DNA of 64,000 nt from Hyphomicrobium denitrificans ATCC 51888 (GCF_000143145.1 NC_014313.1:2790001-2854000), one strand, 5' to 3'; positions 37,094 to 46,836 are shown, numbered from the stretch's first letter. The notes: generated by a model from the letters alone, not told the origin. Numbers and translations are program-made.

Positions 37094-37516
37094 TTAGGAG
37101 CTCTTTGGTTTCGTCCGTGGGCGAGATGCACGGACGGCGGCTTTGGATGTGTTCAACGCCACGGCTGCGCGAATCAGCGCCTTGAATCCTTTTTCGTCGA
37201 TCTTGCCGCCTTCGGTGATGTCGATGGCGCGCCTTGTGCTGCCTTCGAGGCTCGCATTGAACAAGTGCGAGGGATCCTGCAGCGACGCGCCGTTGGCGAA
37301 TGTCAGCTTTACGAGCGACTTGTACGTCTCGCCCGTGCAGATGATGCCGTCGTGCTCCCAAACTGGAACACCAGCCGGATTGGACGGCTTTCTCCATTTC
37401 ACCCCTTCGATCACATCAGGATCGGCCTCTTTGATGAGGCTACGGATTCGGATCAGCATCTCACCGCGCCAGTCGCCCAGCGCCTTGATCTTGGCGTCTA
37501 TGAGTTGAGAGGACAT
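37094..37516 (-). CDS. DUF1801 domain-containing protein
   Basis: 140-residue small protein of the DUF1801/YdhG type, a frataxin-like fold of unknown biochemical role. The core reads EGVKWRKPSNPAGVPVWEHDG, then ICTGETYKSLVKLTFANGA, typical of the family. The tail is basic (RPRTKPKSS). It is the distal gene after the MFS exporter on the same strand, with a gap of about 35 bases, so possibly co-transcribed. The 230 bases between it and the SpeD-like gene hold only the hairpin listed separately. Confidence 0.85.
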   Translation of the reverse strand: MSSQLIDAKIKALGDWRGEMLIRIRSLIKEADPDVIEGVKWRKPSNPAGVPVWEHDGIICTGETYKSLVKLTFANGASLQDPSHLFNASLEGSTRRAIDITEGGKIDEKGFKALIRAAVALNTSKAAVRASRPRTKPKSS

Positions 37517-37551
37517 CGCTTCGCCTCGTGATTTTGCGGGTCATCCCGCAG

Positions 37552-38997
37552 CTAAAGCGGCTCGCTGAGTCGGGCGGCGTCCTTGGCGGGTTCGGCGGCT
37601 TTCATCGCTTCGGTAGGCAGCAGCGAGGCGCCGGCCGATTTCGAAAGCCGCATGAAGATCAGAACCGACGACGCCGAGATCGCGGCGATGAGCAGAAAAA
37701 CCGGCGGAAAGTGCGAAGCTTCGATCGCGTTGCCACCTTCGACCTTCTGCACGAGTTCCAATCCGATGGCCGCAATGGTGACGCCGACCGAGCCCGACAG
37801 GTTCTGGCAGACGGCGGCGAAACTCGTCGCGCGGCTCAGAAGCTCGGGCGGGATGTCGGCGTAAGCGAGTGTGTTGAGGCTCGTGAACTGAAGCGAGCGC
37901 GATAATCCCCCGGCGAGAAACAGCAGAATGATCATCAGCGCCGGCGTGTCGATCGTAAAGACGGCGGGCAGCAGCGCGAACAGGCTCGAGACGACAGCAT
38001 TGATGAGCAGCACGCGACGAAAACCGAAGCGCCCGAGGATCGTCGCCACCTGGGTTTTCATGAACAGCGCGCCGATGCCCGTCGCGAACGTCAGCATGCC
38101 GGATTGAAACGCGGTGAGGCCAAATCCCGCCTGAAACAGCAGCGGCAGGAGAAACGGTCCGGCCCCGAGCCCCACACGGAACAGAAAGCCTCCGATGACG
38201 CCGGCGCGATAGGTCGGGATCTTCAGCAGATTGAGATCGATGAGCGGTTCGGAGACGCGCATCGCGTGCCAGACGTAGGCCGCCAGCAGCGCCGCTCCCA
38301 GCAACGTGATGACGCCGATTGTTTGCGGCGTCGCCAAGCCGACGCCCATCAGCGTGACGCCGGTGAGGAACAGCGACAGGCCGGGTCCGATCAGCAGGAA
38401 GCCGCGCAGATCGAAGCTCGAGGGCGCGTCCTCGCGTACGTCCGGAATGAAGCGCGTGATCAGCACGAGGCCCAGAAGCGCGACGGGAATGTTGATCCAG
38501 AAAATCCAGCGCCAGTTGAAATACGTCGTGATGAAGCCGCCGAGCGGTGGCCCGACGACGGGGCCGATGAGCGCCGGAATCGAAAGCCATGCAATCGCGC
38601 CGATGATTTCCGCGCGCGGGATTGTTCGGAGCACGATGAGGCGGCCGACGGGTGTCATCATGGCGCCGCCCATGCCTTGCAGCACACGCGCGGCGACGAG
38701 GGTCACGAGGCCGGTCGAGAGCGCGCAGGCGATGGAGCCGATGGCGAAGACGACCATCGCAGCTCGGAAGACGTTCTTGGCGCCGAAGCGATCCGCCATC
38801 CATCCCGATGCCGGAATGAAAACGGCGAGCGCCAGCAGGTATGTCGTTAGCGCGAGCTTGAGGTTAATGGGATTGACGCTGAGGTCTTTCGCGATAGCGG
38901 GCAGCGAGGTCGCGAGCACGGTCGCGTCCATGTTCTCCATGAACAGCGCCGTGGCGACGATCAGCGGAATAAGGTTGCGGCGCAGAAGTTCGGTCAT
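37552..38997 (-). CDS. MFS transporter, DHA2 (EmrB/QacA-like) family
   Basis: Proton-coupled drug or metabolite exporter of the inner membrane. It has 481 residues and about 14 predicted helices. Family motifs are clear: motif A SGWMADRFGAKNVFR (about 64-78), motif C-like GPVVGPPLGGFIT near 145-157, and LNLLKIPTYRAG in the second half. The start is at MTELLRRNLIPLIV. No local regulator or membrane fusion partner is present, which makes a three-part pump less likely. Confidence 0.92.
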   Translation of the reverse strand: MTELLRRNLIPLIVATALFMENMDATVLATSLPAIAKDLSVNPINLKLALTTYLLALAVFIPASGWMADRFGAKNVFRAAMVVFAIGSIACALSTGLVTLVAARVLQGMGGAMMTPVGRLIVLRTIPRAEIIGAIAWLSIPALIGPVVGPPLGGFITTYFNWRWIFWINIPVALLGLVLITRFIPDVREDAPSSFDLRGFLLIGPGLSLFLTGVTLMGVGLATPQTIGVITLLGAALLAAYVWHAMRVSEPLIDLNLLKIPTYRAGVIGGFLFRVGLGAGPFLLPLLFQAGFGLTAFQSGMLTFATGIGALFMKTQVATILGRFGFRRVLLINAVVSSLFALLPAVFTIDTPALMIILLFLAGGLSRSLQFTSLNTLAYADIPPELLSRATSFAAVCQNLSGSVGVTIAAIGLELVQKVEGGNAIEASHFPPVFLLIAAISASSVLIFMRLSKSAGASLLPTEAMKAAEPAKDAARLSEPL

Positions 38998-39269
38998 CGG
39001 GGCTCTCTAACACGCTTACAAACGCCCGTGCGCCCGCATTCCGGCGACATGGCAGCCGTGCTCCAGGGTGCGGCAAAAACCGCTGGAATGCTGCCGGATA
39101 GTCCGTCGTTACCCGGTTGAGTGGTGCGTCGACACCCGAGAAAAGCTATTTCGCTGACGTGGGCTCGTCAGAAGTCCGCCGACTACGAACAAAGCAACAA
39201 CACCTCCCGGTTTGTGCTGGATGAAGGTCCGCGGAAGCCGAGCGGGGGAACACCCTGGGAAACGCCAAC

Positions 39270-41216
39270 ATGCGCATCAACAAAGTCGTTTCGGCTGATG
39301 AAGCCATTGCACGTATCCGCCCGGGTGATGTCATTGCGACAACCGGCTTTGTCCAGAGCTGCATTCCAGAATCGCTGCATGCCGCGCTTGAACGGCGCTT
39401 CGTCGAAACGGGCGCGCCGCGCGACCTGACGCTGATCATGTGCGCGGGCGCGGGCGACAGCAAAGGTCTCGGCACCGGACGACTGCATCACGAAGGTTTG
39501 CTGAAGCGCGTGATCGCCGCCAACTTCGGACGCATGCCGAAGGTCGCCGCCGCCGCGCAAGAAGACAAGATTCAAGGGTACAATCTTCCGCAGGGCGTGA
39601 TTTCCAAACTCTACCGGAGCTGCGCATCGGGAAGCCCCGGCCTCTTCACCAAAGTCGGCTTGCACACCTACGTCGATCCGCGTCTCGGCGGCGGCAAGGT
39701 GAACTCGGTGACGAAGGAAGACCTCGTCCGGCTCGTCGAGGTCGAAGGCAAGGAGTGGCTGTTCTACAAGGCCACGCCGATCAACGTCGCGCTCATCCGC
39801 GCGACGAGCGCCGATCCCAACGGCAATCTCAGCATGGAGAAGGAAGCGCTGACGCTCGACGTGCTCGCGCAGGCGATGGCCGCGCACAACAACGGCGGCG
39901 TCGTGATCGCGCAGGTCGAGCGTCTTGTCGCCGATGGCTCGATCAAGCCGAAGGACGTCAAGGTTCCCGGCATTCTCGTCGACTGCGTCGTCGTCGCTGA
40001 AACGCCCGAGCTGCACCGCATGAACTACGGCGTCATGTACGATCCTTCGCTCGCAGGCGAAGTGCGCGTGACGGTCGACAATCTGCCGACAATGAACCTC
40101 GATGAGCGCAAGATCATCGCGCGGCGCGCGTCGTTCGAGCTGCCGCCGAATGGCGTCATCAATCTCGGCGTCGGTGCACCGGACGGCGTTGCAAACGTCG
40201 CGAACGAAGAGAAAGTCACGCCTTATCTCGTCATGACGACGGAAGCAGGCGCGGTCGGCGGCGTGCTGGCGGGCGGATCGAGCTTCGGCTCGTCGGCCAA
40301 CGCGCATTCAATTCTCGACCAAAACCAGATGTTCGACTTCTACCACGGCGGCGGTCTCGACCTGACCTGCCTCGGCATGGCGGAATGCGACAGCATGGGC
40401 AACGTCAACACCAGCAAGTTCGGCGGACGTCTGAACGGCTGCGGCGGCTTCATCGACATTTCGCAGAACGCGCGCGCGGTCGTGTTCGCGGGCACGTTCA
40501 CGGCGGGCGGCCTCGAGATCGCGATCGAAGACGGCAAGCTGCGGATCGTCAAAGAGGGCCGCGCCCGCAAGTTCGTCAATCAGGTCGAGCAGGTGACGTT
40601 CTCGGGCAAATATGCGGCGCAGAAATCGCAGCCGGTGATCTACGTGACGGAACGCTGCGTGTTCCAGCTGACCGACCACGGGCTCGAATTGATCGAAGTC
40701 GCGCCGGGCATCGACATCGAGCGCGATATTCTTCCGCACATGGCGTTCAAGCCGCACATTCACAATCCGATCCCGATGAATCCCGCGATCTTCCGCGACG
40801 GGCCGATGGATCTGCTTTCCGATCTTCTCAATCAGAAACTCGGAGAGCGCATTTCCTACGACGCTGAGCGCAACGTTCTTTCCGTCGACCTCAGCGCGTG
40901 GAGCGTGCGCAAGAAGAGCGACATTACCGATCTGCAGAAGGCAATCTCTAGTGCGTGCGAAAAGGCTGGCAAGCGCGTCAACACACTGATCAATCAGGAC
41001 AGCTGCCGGATCGCCGAGGACCTCTACGACGATTACGCGAACATGGTCGCGCAACTGTCGAAAGCCTATTACGCGCGAACGGCACGCTATGCGACGAGCG
41101 CGCTGACCCGGCAGAAGCTGCAGGATGCTCTGCGGCGGCGCGGGTTGCAGACACGCGTCTATGAAAGCGCCAAGGAAGCGGCGGCTTCTCTCGAAGAAGC
41201 GACGGCGGCGGAATAA
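39270..41216 (+). CDS. Family I CoA-transferase (acetyl/propionyl-CoA transferase-like)
   Basis: 648 residues holding both halves of a family I CoA-transferase in one chain. The catalytic Glu that forms the glutamyl-CoA thioester is most likely Glu325, in VMTTEAGAVGG, aligned with the E-x-G-xx-GG motif. The first half has the CoA-binding-type GDVIATTGF and the second half INLGVGAPDGV. About 130 C-terminal residues (from about 515) exceed the usual length of about 520 and include a helical stretch with AYYARTARYATSALTRQK. The real substrate pair is unknown. It is divergent from the MFS exporter across 272 bases. Confidence 0.85.
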   Translation: MRINKVVSADEAIARIRPGDVIATTGFVQSCIPESLHAALERRFVETGAPRDLTLIMCAGAGDSKGLGTGRLHHEGLLKRVIAANFGRMPKVAAAAQEDKIQGYNLPQGVISKLYRSCASGSPGLFTKVGLHTYVDPRLGGGKVNSVTKEDLVRLVEVEGKEWLFYKATPINVALIRATSADPNGNLSMEKEALTLDVLAQAMAAHNNGGVVIAQVERLVADGSIKPKDVKVPGILVDCVVVAETPELHRMNYGVMYDPSLAGEVRVTVDNLPTMNLDERKIIARRASFELPPNGVINLGVGAPDGVANVANEEKVTPYLVMTTEAGAVGGVLAGGSSFGSSANAHSILDQNQMFDFYHGGGLDLTCLGMAECDSMGNVNTSKFGGRLNGCGGFIDISQNARAVVFAGTFTAGGLEIAIEDGKLRIVKEGRARKFVNQVEQVTFSGKYAAQKSQPVIYVTERCVFQLTDHGLELIEVAPGIDIERDILPHMAFKPHIHNPIPMNPAIFRDGPMDLLSDLLNQKLGERISYDAERNVLSVDLSAWSVRKKSDITDLQKAISSACEKAGKRVNTLINQDSCRIAEDLYDDYANMVAQLSKAYYARTARYATSALTRQKLQDALRRRGLQTRVYESAKEAAASLEEATAAE

Positions 41217-41376
41217 GTCAGCGACGCGCCGCCGCTTCGTCGTTCACCAAAGCGCGAATACTTCGCATCAAATCGAAGCTTTGGCGGCGCATGAACGGCA
41301 AACCAAGAACGGGATCCCCGCTTACATAAGCGATCGGCTCCTGTATCTTGCTGCTCCGTTCAGCGGGGGTCGCTCC

Positions 41377-42378
41377 ATGATCTGTCCAAAAACAAACACC
41401 TTGATGTTACTGAGCGCTGCGGTTGCCGTCTTGGCGCTTACGATACCCGGGACGTGCGATGCCGACGGCGCCGCTACTCCGTCGCCCCCGGCGTGGACCG
41501 TTCCCGACATGGACAAGCTACCTGACGACGCCTCGGGAAAACTGGTTCGGTACGGCCGCGATCTCGTCAGCAAGACCTCGTCGCTGATCGGTCCGGAAGT
41601 CGCGGACGCTGAGAAGCGCTTCGCGGGCAACAACCTCGATTGCCAGAGCTGCCATATCAGCGCCGGGACGCAAAAGTTCGCGCTCCCGCTCGTCGGCGTC
41701 TACGCGAATTTTCCGGCGTATGCGGCGCGGATCGGGCGCGTCGAAACGATCGAAGAGCGCGTTCAAAACTGCATGGAGCGCAGTATGAACGGCAAGCCGC
41801 TGCCGCCTGATGGGCCGGAGATGACGGCGCTCGTCGCGTATCTGAAATTTCTCTCGACCGGCCATCCCGCCGGAGTCGCTATCGACGGACGTGGCAGCGG
41901 GCAAATGCCGGAACTGGATCGTGCGGCGGACCCCGACAAGGGAAAGAAAGTCTACGCCACGACGTGCGCGGCCTGTCATGGCAACAACGGCGAAGGCCAG
42001 CGCAACGGCAAAGCCGGGGACGCCAAGGGCTATATGTTTCCGCCGCTCTGGGGCGCCGACAGTTTCAACGACGGCGCGGGCATGCACCGTCTGATCGAGT
42101 CGGCGAATTTCGTTCACAGCAACATGCCCGCCGGTACGACATGGAATGAACCGGCGCTTTCGCCCAGCGATGCCTGGGACGTTGCCGCGTACATGAACGC
42201 GCAACCGCGACCGAAACTGCCGGACCTCAGTCGCGATTATCCGGACAAACTGGAAAAGCCGGTCGACGCGCCCTACGGGCCTTATGCCGACGGCTTTTCT
42301 ATCGAGCAGCACAAGCTCGGGCCGTTCGCGCCGATCAAAGCTGCCGTTGCGGCACTCAAAGACAAGGCGCGCCGCTGA
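41377..42378 (+). CDS. Diheme cytochrome c, thiosulfate dehydrogenase (TsdA)-like
   Basis: 333 residues with a signal peptide (about 1-28) and two heme c sites: CQSCH (89-93) and CAACH (197-201). The first domain has QSCHISAGT, and later NCMERSMNGKPLP with Cys132, a pattern seen in TsdA-type thiosulfate dehydrogenases that join two thiosulfates to tetrathionate. Met residues near 250 and 273 could be distal ligands of the second heme. The enzyme assignment is tentative; other periplasmic diheme cytochromes share this layout. No sox genes are nearby. The ATG at 41377 was chosen because the signal peptide starts there. Confidence 0.7.
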   Translation: MICPKTNTLMLLSAAVAVLALTIPGTCDADGAATPSPPAWTVPDMDKLPDDASGKLVRYGRDLVSKTSSLIGPEVADAEKRFAGNNLDCQSCHISAGTQKFALPLVGVYANFPAYAARIGRVETIEERVQNCMERSMNGKPLPPDGPEMTALVAYLKFLSTGHPAGVAIDGRGSGQMPELDRAADPDKGKKVYATTCAACHGNNGEGQRNGKAGDAKGYMFPPLWGADSFNDGAGMHRLIESANFVHSNMPAGTTWNEPALSPSDAWDVAAYMNAQPRPKLPDLSRDYPDKLEKPVDAPYGPYADGFSIEQHKLGPFAPIKAAVAALKDKARR

Positions 42379-42387
42379 TTTCGGCAG

Positions 42388-43926
42388 CTACTCGCGCGTC
42401 ATGCCTTTGGCGGCGAGTTCCTCAAGGTATTTGCCCCAGCGCTCGTCTTTCTCGCGGCCGAGCAGATGCAGATAGCCCCAGGTGTAGAGCCCGGAGTTAT
42501 GACCATCGTCGAAGGCAATACGGACGGCGTAGTTGCCAACCGGCGTCAACCCCGTGATCTTGACGTGCTTCTTTTTCGGCACGGTGATGCGCTGCGACGG
42601 CGAATGGCCCTGCACTTCGGCCGATGGGCTAACGACACGCAAGAATTCCGCCGATAGCTCGAAGGTGCGGCCGTCGGGGAACGCCGCCTTCAGCATTTTT
42701 CCGCCGTCTGCGATTTCGAGATGCGGCGGCGGTGTGAGCGTTCCCTTGGCGCGCTCGACTTCGCTCCAGACCTGACCGGCGATATCGCGGAAGAGCTGCG
42801 CGTATTTGCTCTCGGGCTCGGCGACCGTAACCGGCTTGCCGGCGTCCGACGCCTCGCGGATTTCCATGCGCAGCGGCACTTCGCCAAGGAACGGCACGCC
42901 GAGCTTCCGCGCTTCGTCGCGCGCGCCGCCGTGTCCGAAAATATCCGAGCGTTCGCCGCATTTCGGGCAGAGGAAGTAGCTCATGTTCTCGACGATGCCG
43001 AGGATCGGGACTTCAACGCGCTTGAACATCGCGATGCCTTTGCGGGCATCGATCAGCGCCAGGTCCTGCGGCGTCGAGACGATGACCGCACCCGATAGCG
43101 GCACGCCTTGCGAAATCGACAACTGGATGTCGCCGGTGCCGGGCGGCATGTCGATGATCAACGCGTCGAGCTCGCCTCCTTCGCCGCCCCACTCGGTTTC
43201 GCGCAGCATCTGGCTCAATGCGGAGACGACCATCGGACCGCGCCAGACGACCGGCGTGTCTTCGTCGACGAGGAAGCCCATCGACATGACTTTGACGCCC
43301 CAGCCTTCGAGCGGCTTGATGACCTTGTCGTGCGCGATCTGCGGCTTGCCGGAAACGCCGAGCAGACGCGGCTGCGACGGGCCGTAGATGTCGGCGTCGA
43401 TGATGCCGACCTTCAAGCCGATCGCTTGCAGCCCGAGCGCGAGGTTGACGGCGATCGTCGATTTACCGACGCCGCCCTTGCCCGAGGCGACCGCGATGAT
43501 CTGCTTAACGCCGGGGACAGCCTGCGCCTTGACGCCCTGACCGGCCGCCGCTGCGGCGGCTGCCTGGCGCGGTCCCGAACCGTCTCCGGTGGCGCCCTTG
43601 GCCCGCGCCGCCTGCACGCGCGGGTGCTCAGCACGGCCAATCGGCAGAACCGTCCGCTTCGGCGCCGGCGAGCCTTCGGTCGCCTCTGCGGTCAGAACGG
43701 CGGTGACGCCCTGAATGCCCTTGAGTTCGGCGACGACTGCCTCGGCCGCGAGGCGCAACTGCTCCAATTCGTGGGCACGCGCTGCCGGAACGGTAATCGA
43801 AAAATAGGCGCGATTGTCCTTGATCAGGATTTCGGAGACGAGGCCGAGATCGACGATGTTGCTGGTCAGGTCGGGGCCTTTCACCCGGCGAAGTGCTGTC
43901 AGCACCTCGGCTTTTTCAATCGCCAT
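42388..43926 (-). CDS. apbC: Mrp/ApbC iron-sulfur carrier ATPase with C-terminal DUF971 domain
   Basis: 512-residue P-loop ATPase thought to carry or insert Fe-S clusters. The order is a DUF59/FSCA domain (about 1-80), an Ala-rich linker (about 90-138), the Mrp ATPase with Walker A GKGGVGKST (149-157) and the metal-binding CPKC (Cys320, Cys323), then DUF971 (about 402-505) with GNYAVRIAFDDGH and YTWGYL. This three-part order matches the plant chloroplast Fe-S factor HCF101; most bacterial Mrp proteins stop at about 390 residues. The start is at MAIEKAEVLT (43926). It is divergent from the Moco genes and converges with the diheme cytochrome gene. Confidence 0.9.
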   Translation of the reverse strand: MAIEKAEVLTALRRVKGPDLTSNIVDLGLVSEILIKDNRAYFSITVPAARAHELEQLRLAAEAVVAELKGIQGVTAVLTAEATEGSPAPKRTVLPIGRAEHPRVQAARAKGATGDGSGPRQAAAAAAAGQGVKAQAVPGVKQIIAVASGKGGVGKSTIAVNLALGLQAIGLKVGIIDADIYGPSQPRLLGVSGKPQIAHDKVIKPLEGWGVKVMSMGFLVDEDTPVVWRGPMVVSALSQMLRETEWGGEGGELDALIIDMPPGTGDIQLSISQGVPLSGAVIVSTPQDLALIDARKGIAMFKRVEVPILGIVENMSYFLCPKCGERSDIFGHGGARDEARKLGVPFLGEVPLRMEIREASDAGKPVTVAEPESKYAQLFRDIAGQVWSEVERAKGTLTPPPHLEIADGGKMLKAAFPDGRTFELSAEFLRVVSPSAEVQGHSPSQRITVPKKKHVKITGLTPVGNYAVRIAFDDGHNSGLYTWGYLHLLGREKDERWGKYLEELAAKGMTRE

Positions 43927-44093
43927 GTGGGGAGTCTCCTGGGCGCGGCGAAACGCAGCGCGAAGCGGTCCTGTTTGGAACCGGTATAAATCGATGCGGG
44001 AGAGGATGGAAGCGACACGCACGCGGCCAATGGGCGGGGCCATTTGCCGCCGCGCAACTTGCGAGGCGCGGGAGGAATGCTAAAGCGTCGTCC

Positions 44094-44717
44094 ATGACGC
44101 AACGCGATCGCATTCTCGGAGTGATCCTCGCAGGCGGGAAGTCGCGCCGCTTCGGCGGCGGCGATAAGGGCTTCGCCGAGCTTGGCGGCAAGAGCGTGCT
44201 GGATCACGTCATCGCGCGTTTTCGTCCGCAGGTCGGACGGCTTCTCCTCAGCATCAACGGCGATCCGCAGCGCTTTGCGCGTTTCGATCTCCCAACCATC
44301 GCCGACCAGGAAAATGCCGAGCTTGGACCGCTCAGCGGACTGCTCGCGGCGCTCGATTGGCAAAGTCAGCATGCGCACGATTGCACGGCGCTCGCGACGG
44401 TTTCGACGGACGTGCCGTTCCTGCCGCTCGACCTCGTTCAGCGGCTTGATGCCGGGCGGAACGGCGGCATCGCAGTTGCGACGTCGGCGGATCAGCGTCA
44501 TCCGACGATCGCAATTTGGCCGGTGAATTCGAGGGCTGCGATCGCTGATGCACTGCAACAACGTCGGCTCAGCGTCAACGCGCTGACAAAACAGCTGAAC
44601 GCGGTTGCGGTGCCGTTCGCGATGCGCGACATTGACGGCATGGCGTTGGACCCATTTCTCAACGTCAACACACCGGATGATCTCGCCGCTGCACGCGCGT
44701 TCGCCGGCAGAGCATAA
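44094..44717 (+). CDS. mobA: Molybdenum cofactor guanylyltransferase
   Basis: Adds GMP to molybdopterin-Mo to make the guanine-dinucleotide cofactor used by DMSO-reductase-family enzymes. It has 207 residues. The nucleotidyltransferase signature LAGGKSRRFGGGDKG is near 12-26. ENAELGPLSGLLAAL and VSTDVPFLP mark the GTP and Mg2+ sites. The start is at MTQRDRILG (44094). It leads the mobA-mobB-moaA run; mobB begins 2 bases after its stop. Confidence 0.94.
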   Translation: MTQRDRILGVILAGGKSRRFGGGDKGFAELGGKSVLDHVIARFRPQVGRLLLSINGDPQRFARFDLPTIADQENAELGPLSGLLAALDWQSQHAHDCTALATVSTDVPFLPLDLVQRLDAGRNGGIAVATSADQRHPTIAIWPVNSRAAIADALQQRRLSVNALTKQLNAVAVPFAMRDIDGMALDPFLNVNTPDDLAAARAFAGRA

Positions 44718-44719
44718 AA

Positions 44720-45295
44720 ATGACGGAGCAGGAAACACGCATGGCTTCACATTTTCAGTCCGCATCTCCTGCGCTGCCGCTCTTCGGAGTCGCCGGCTGG
44801 TCGAACTCCGGCAAGACGACCTTGATCGAAAAGCTGGCGCGGCACTTTGCGGGCAAGGGCCTGCGCGTGGCGACGATCAAGCATACGCATCACAAGTTCG
44901 ACATCGATGCGCCGGGAAGCGACACGCAGCGGCATCGCGCTGCCGGAGCGGCGGAGACGGCGATCGTTTCCGGCTCGCGCGTCGCGATCATCGAGGAGAT
45001 CGAAGCCGCCGGAGAGCCGGCGCTCGAAGCCGTAGCCGCAAGGCTGAAGCCCGCCGATGTCATTCTGGTTGAAGGCTACAAGTCGGCCGCCATTCCGAAG
45101 ATCGAAGTGCGGCGAGCGGCCGTCGCGCCGGAGAAGCTGCTTGCGGCGTCCGACGCACTCGTTCTCGCCATCGCGTCCGACTACGAAGTCGACGGGCAAG
45201 GGAAACCCGTTTTTAACCTCGATGACATTGCCGGCATCGCCGGACTCATCGAGAAAAAACTGGGTCTCAACGAGCATATGCGCCAGCGAGCCTGA
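44720..45295 (+). CDS. mobB: Molybdopterin-guanine dinucleotide biosynthesis adaptor MobB
   Basis: GTP-binding accessory protein for MobA; 191 residues. The Walker A motif is GWSNSGKTTL (about 27-36), and the family stretch TIKHTHHKFDIDAPGSDT follows, then ADVILVEGYK. A second ATG (44741) is possible, giving 184 residues. It is tightly coupled to mobA. Confidence 0.93.
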   Translation: MTEQETRMASHFQSASPALPLFGVAGWSNSGKTTLIEKLARHFAGKGLRVATIKHTHHKFDIDAPGSDTQRHRAAGAAETAIVSGSRVAIIEEIEAAGEPALEAVAARLKPADVILVEGYKSAAIPKIEVRRAAVAPEKLLAASDALVLAIASDYEVDGQGKPVFNLDDIAGIAGLIEKKLGLNEHMRQRA

Positions 45296-45367
45296 CACCT
45301 GGAACCTGGCGACCCTGCGTCCCGGCATACCCTTGCGGCAGGACACGCAACCTCCGATATTGAAAGA

Positions 45368-46417
45368 ATGGCAGCAGGCTTGGCACAGGCAGCGATTTCC
45401 GATCCGCTGGCCCCGCAGGGGGCACAACTCGTGGACCCGTTTGGGCGCGAGATCGAATATCTGCGTGTATCGGTTACCGATAGATGTGACTTTCGCTGCG
45501 TGTACTGCATGTCGGAGCATATGACGTTTCTTCCGAAACGCGACCTCCTGTCGCTGGAAGAACTCGATGTGCTTTGCAGCGCTTTTGTGCGGCGCGGTGT
45601 GAAGAAGCTTCGGATCACCGGCGGCGAGCCGCTGGTTCGCAAGAATATCATGTGGCTGTTCGAGGCGCTCGGCCGCCATCTCGAAAGCGGCGACCTCAAA
45701 GAATTGACGCTGACGACGAACGGCAGCCAGCTCGAGAAGTATGCGGGCGAACTCAAGGCTGCAGGCGTCGAGCGGATCAACGTGTCGATCGACACAATCG
45801 ATCCCGACAAGTTCAAGGCCATCACGCGTTGGGGCAATCTCGCGACGGTGATGCGCGGTCTCGATGCGGCTGAGAAGGCCGGGATCAAGATCAAGATCAA
45901 CGCCGTGGCGCTGAAGGGCGTCAACGAGGACGAGATTCCCGATCTCGTCCGTTTCGCGCACGGGCGCGGCGCGGACATCACGCTGATCGAAACGATGCCG
46001 CTCGGCGACATCGGCGAGGACCGGACGGCGCAATATCTGCCGCTATCGGTCGTCCGAGCGCGGCTGATGGATCACTTCACGCTGCAAGAGAGCCCCTATC
46101 GCACGGGAGGCCCGGCGCGCTACGTCAAGGTTGAGGAGACCGGCGGACGGCTCGGGTTCATTACGCCGCTGACGCATAATTTTTGCGAAAGTTGCAATCG
46201 CGTGCGCCTCACCTGCACGGGCACGCTCTATATGTGCCTCGGCCAGAACGATGCCGCGGATCTCCGTGCGCCGCTGCGCGCCTCGGAAGATCCGGCTCTG
46301 CTCGACGCTGCGATCACCGAAGCGATCGCGAGAAAGCCCAAGGGCCATGATTTCATCATCGACCGGCGCACGAAAACGCCGTCGCTTGCGCGCCATATGA
46401 GCGTTACGGGCGGTTGA
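45368..46417 (+). CDS. moaA: GTP 3',8-cyclase MoaA
   Basis: Radical-SAM enzyme that, with MoaC, starts molybdopterin synthesis from GTP. It has 349 residues. The N-terminal cluster motif is CDFRCVYC (Cys40, Cys44, Cys47), and the substrate-side cluster uses Cys273, Cys276 and Cys290. The C-terminal Gly-Gly is intact. The SAM-binding GGEPL lies near 85-89. It is on the same strand as mobAB, 72 bases downstream. No moaC, moaD or moaE appears in the window. Confidence 0.95.
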   Translation: MAAGLAQAAISDPLAPQGAQLVDPFGREIEYLRVSVTDRCDFRCVYCMSEHMTFLPKRDLLSLEELDVLCSAFVRRGVKKLRITGGEPLVRKNIMWLFEALGRHLESGDLKELTLTTNGSQLEKYAGELKAAGVERINVSIDTIDPDKFKAITRWGNLATVMRGLDAAEKAGIKIKINAVALKGVNEDEIPDLVRFAHGRGADITLIETMPLGDIGEDRTAQYLPLSVVRARLMDHFTLQESPYRTGGPARYVKVEETGGRLGFITPLTHNFCESCNRVRLTCTGTLYMCLGQNDAADLRAPLRASEDPALLDAAITEAIARKPKGHDFIIDRRTKTPSLARHMSVTGG

Positions 46418-46436
46418 TATCGGCGGTTCGGTCTCG

Positions 46437-46799
46437 CTAGGCGAGCACGGTGCGCACGACCTGCTTGATCTGATCCAGCGTGAAAGGCTTGGCGATCGAC
46501 AGCAGACGGCGGGCACGCAAACCGGCTGCGCGCTCGAGCTGATCGGAAAACCCGGACATCAGAACAACAGCAAGATTGCTCTGCGCCGTTAGAGCCTTTT
46601 CCGCGAGCGAGATGCCGTCGAGCTGAGGCATGTCGACGTCCGTCACCAGCAGATCGATAGGACCGCCGTTCGCGTTGAAGAACTCCAGTGCTTCCAATCC
46701 ATCCTGAGTGACGTGCACGGTGTGGCCCTCGGCGCTCAAGGCGCGGCGGACCAGGTCGCGCACGGCGGCGTCATCATCTGCAAGCAGGATCGTCGCCAT
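46437..46799 (-). CDS. cpdR: Single-domain response regulator, CpdR-like
   Basis: 120-residue receiver domain with no output domain. The acidic pocket is Asp9-Asp10, the phosphoacceptor is Asp54 in VTDVDMP, and Ser82 and Lys104 complete the switch. Sequence and length resemble CpdR, which in Caulobacter directs ClpXP to degrade cell-cycle proteins when unphosphorylated; that role is inferred. The start is at MATILLADDD (46799). It lies just downstream of hpt. Confidence 0.8.
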   Translation of the reverse strand: MATILLADDDAAVRDLVRRALSAEGHTVHVTQDGLEALEFFNANGGPIDLLVTDVDMPQLDGISLAEKALTAQSNLAVVLMSGFSDQLERAAGLRARRLLSIAKPFTLDQIKQVVRTVLA

Positions 46800-46836
46800 C
46801 TCACACCTCATACGCGTGACCCGAAGGTCCGTTCAC

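Noticed and set aside
39121..39429. 102-codon plus-strand open frame before the CoA-transferase
   Set aside because: It overlaps the transferase start in another frame and has no clear ribosome site or motif.
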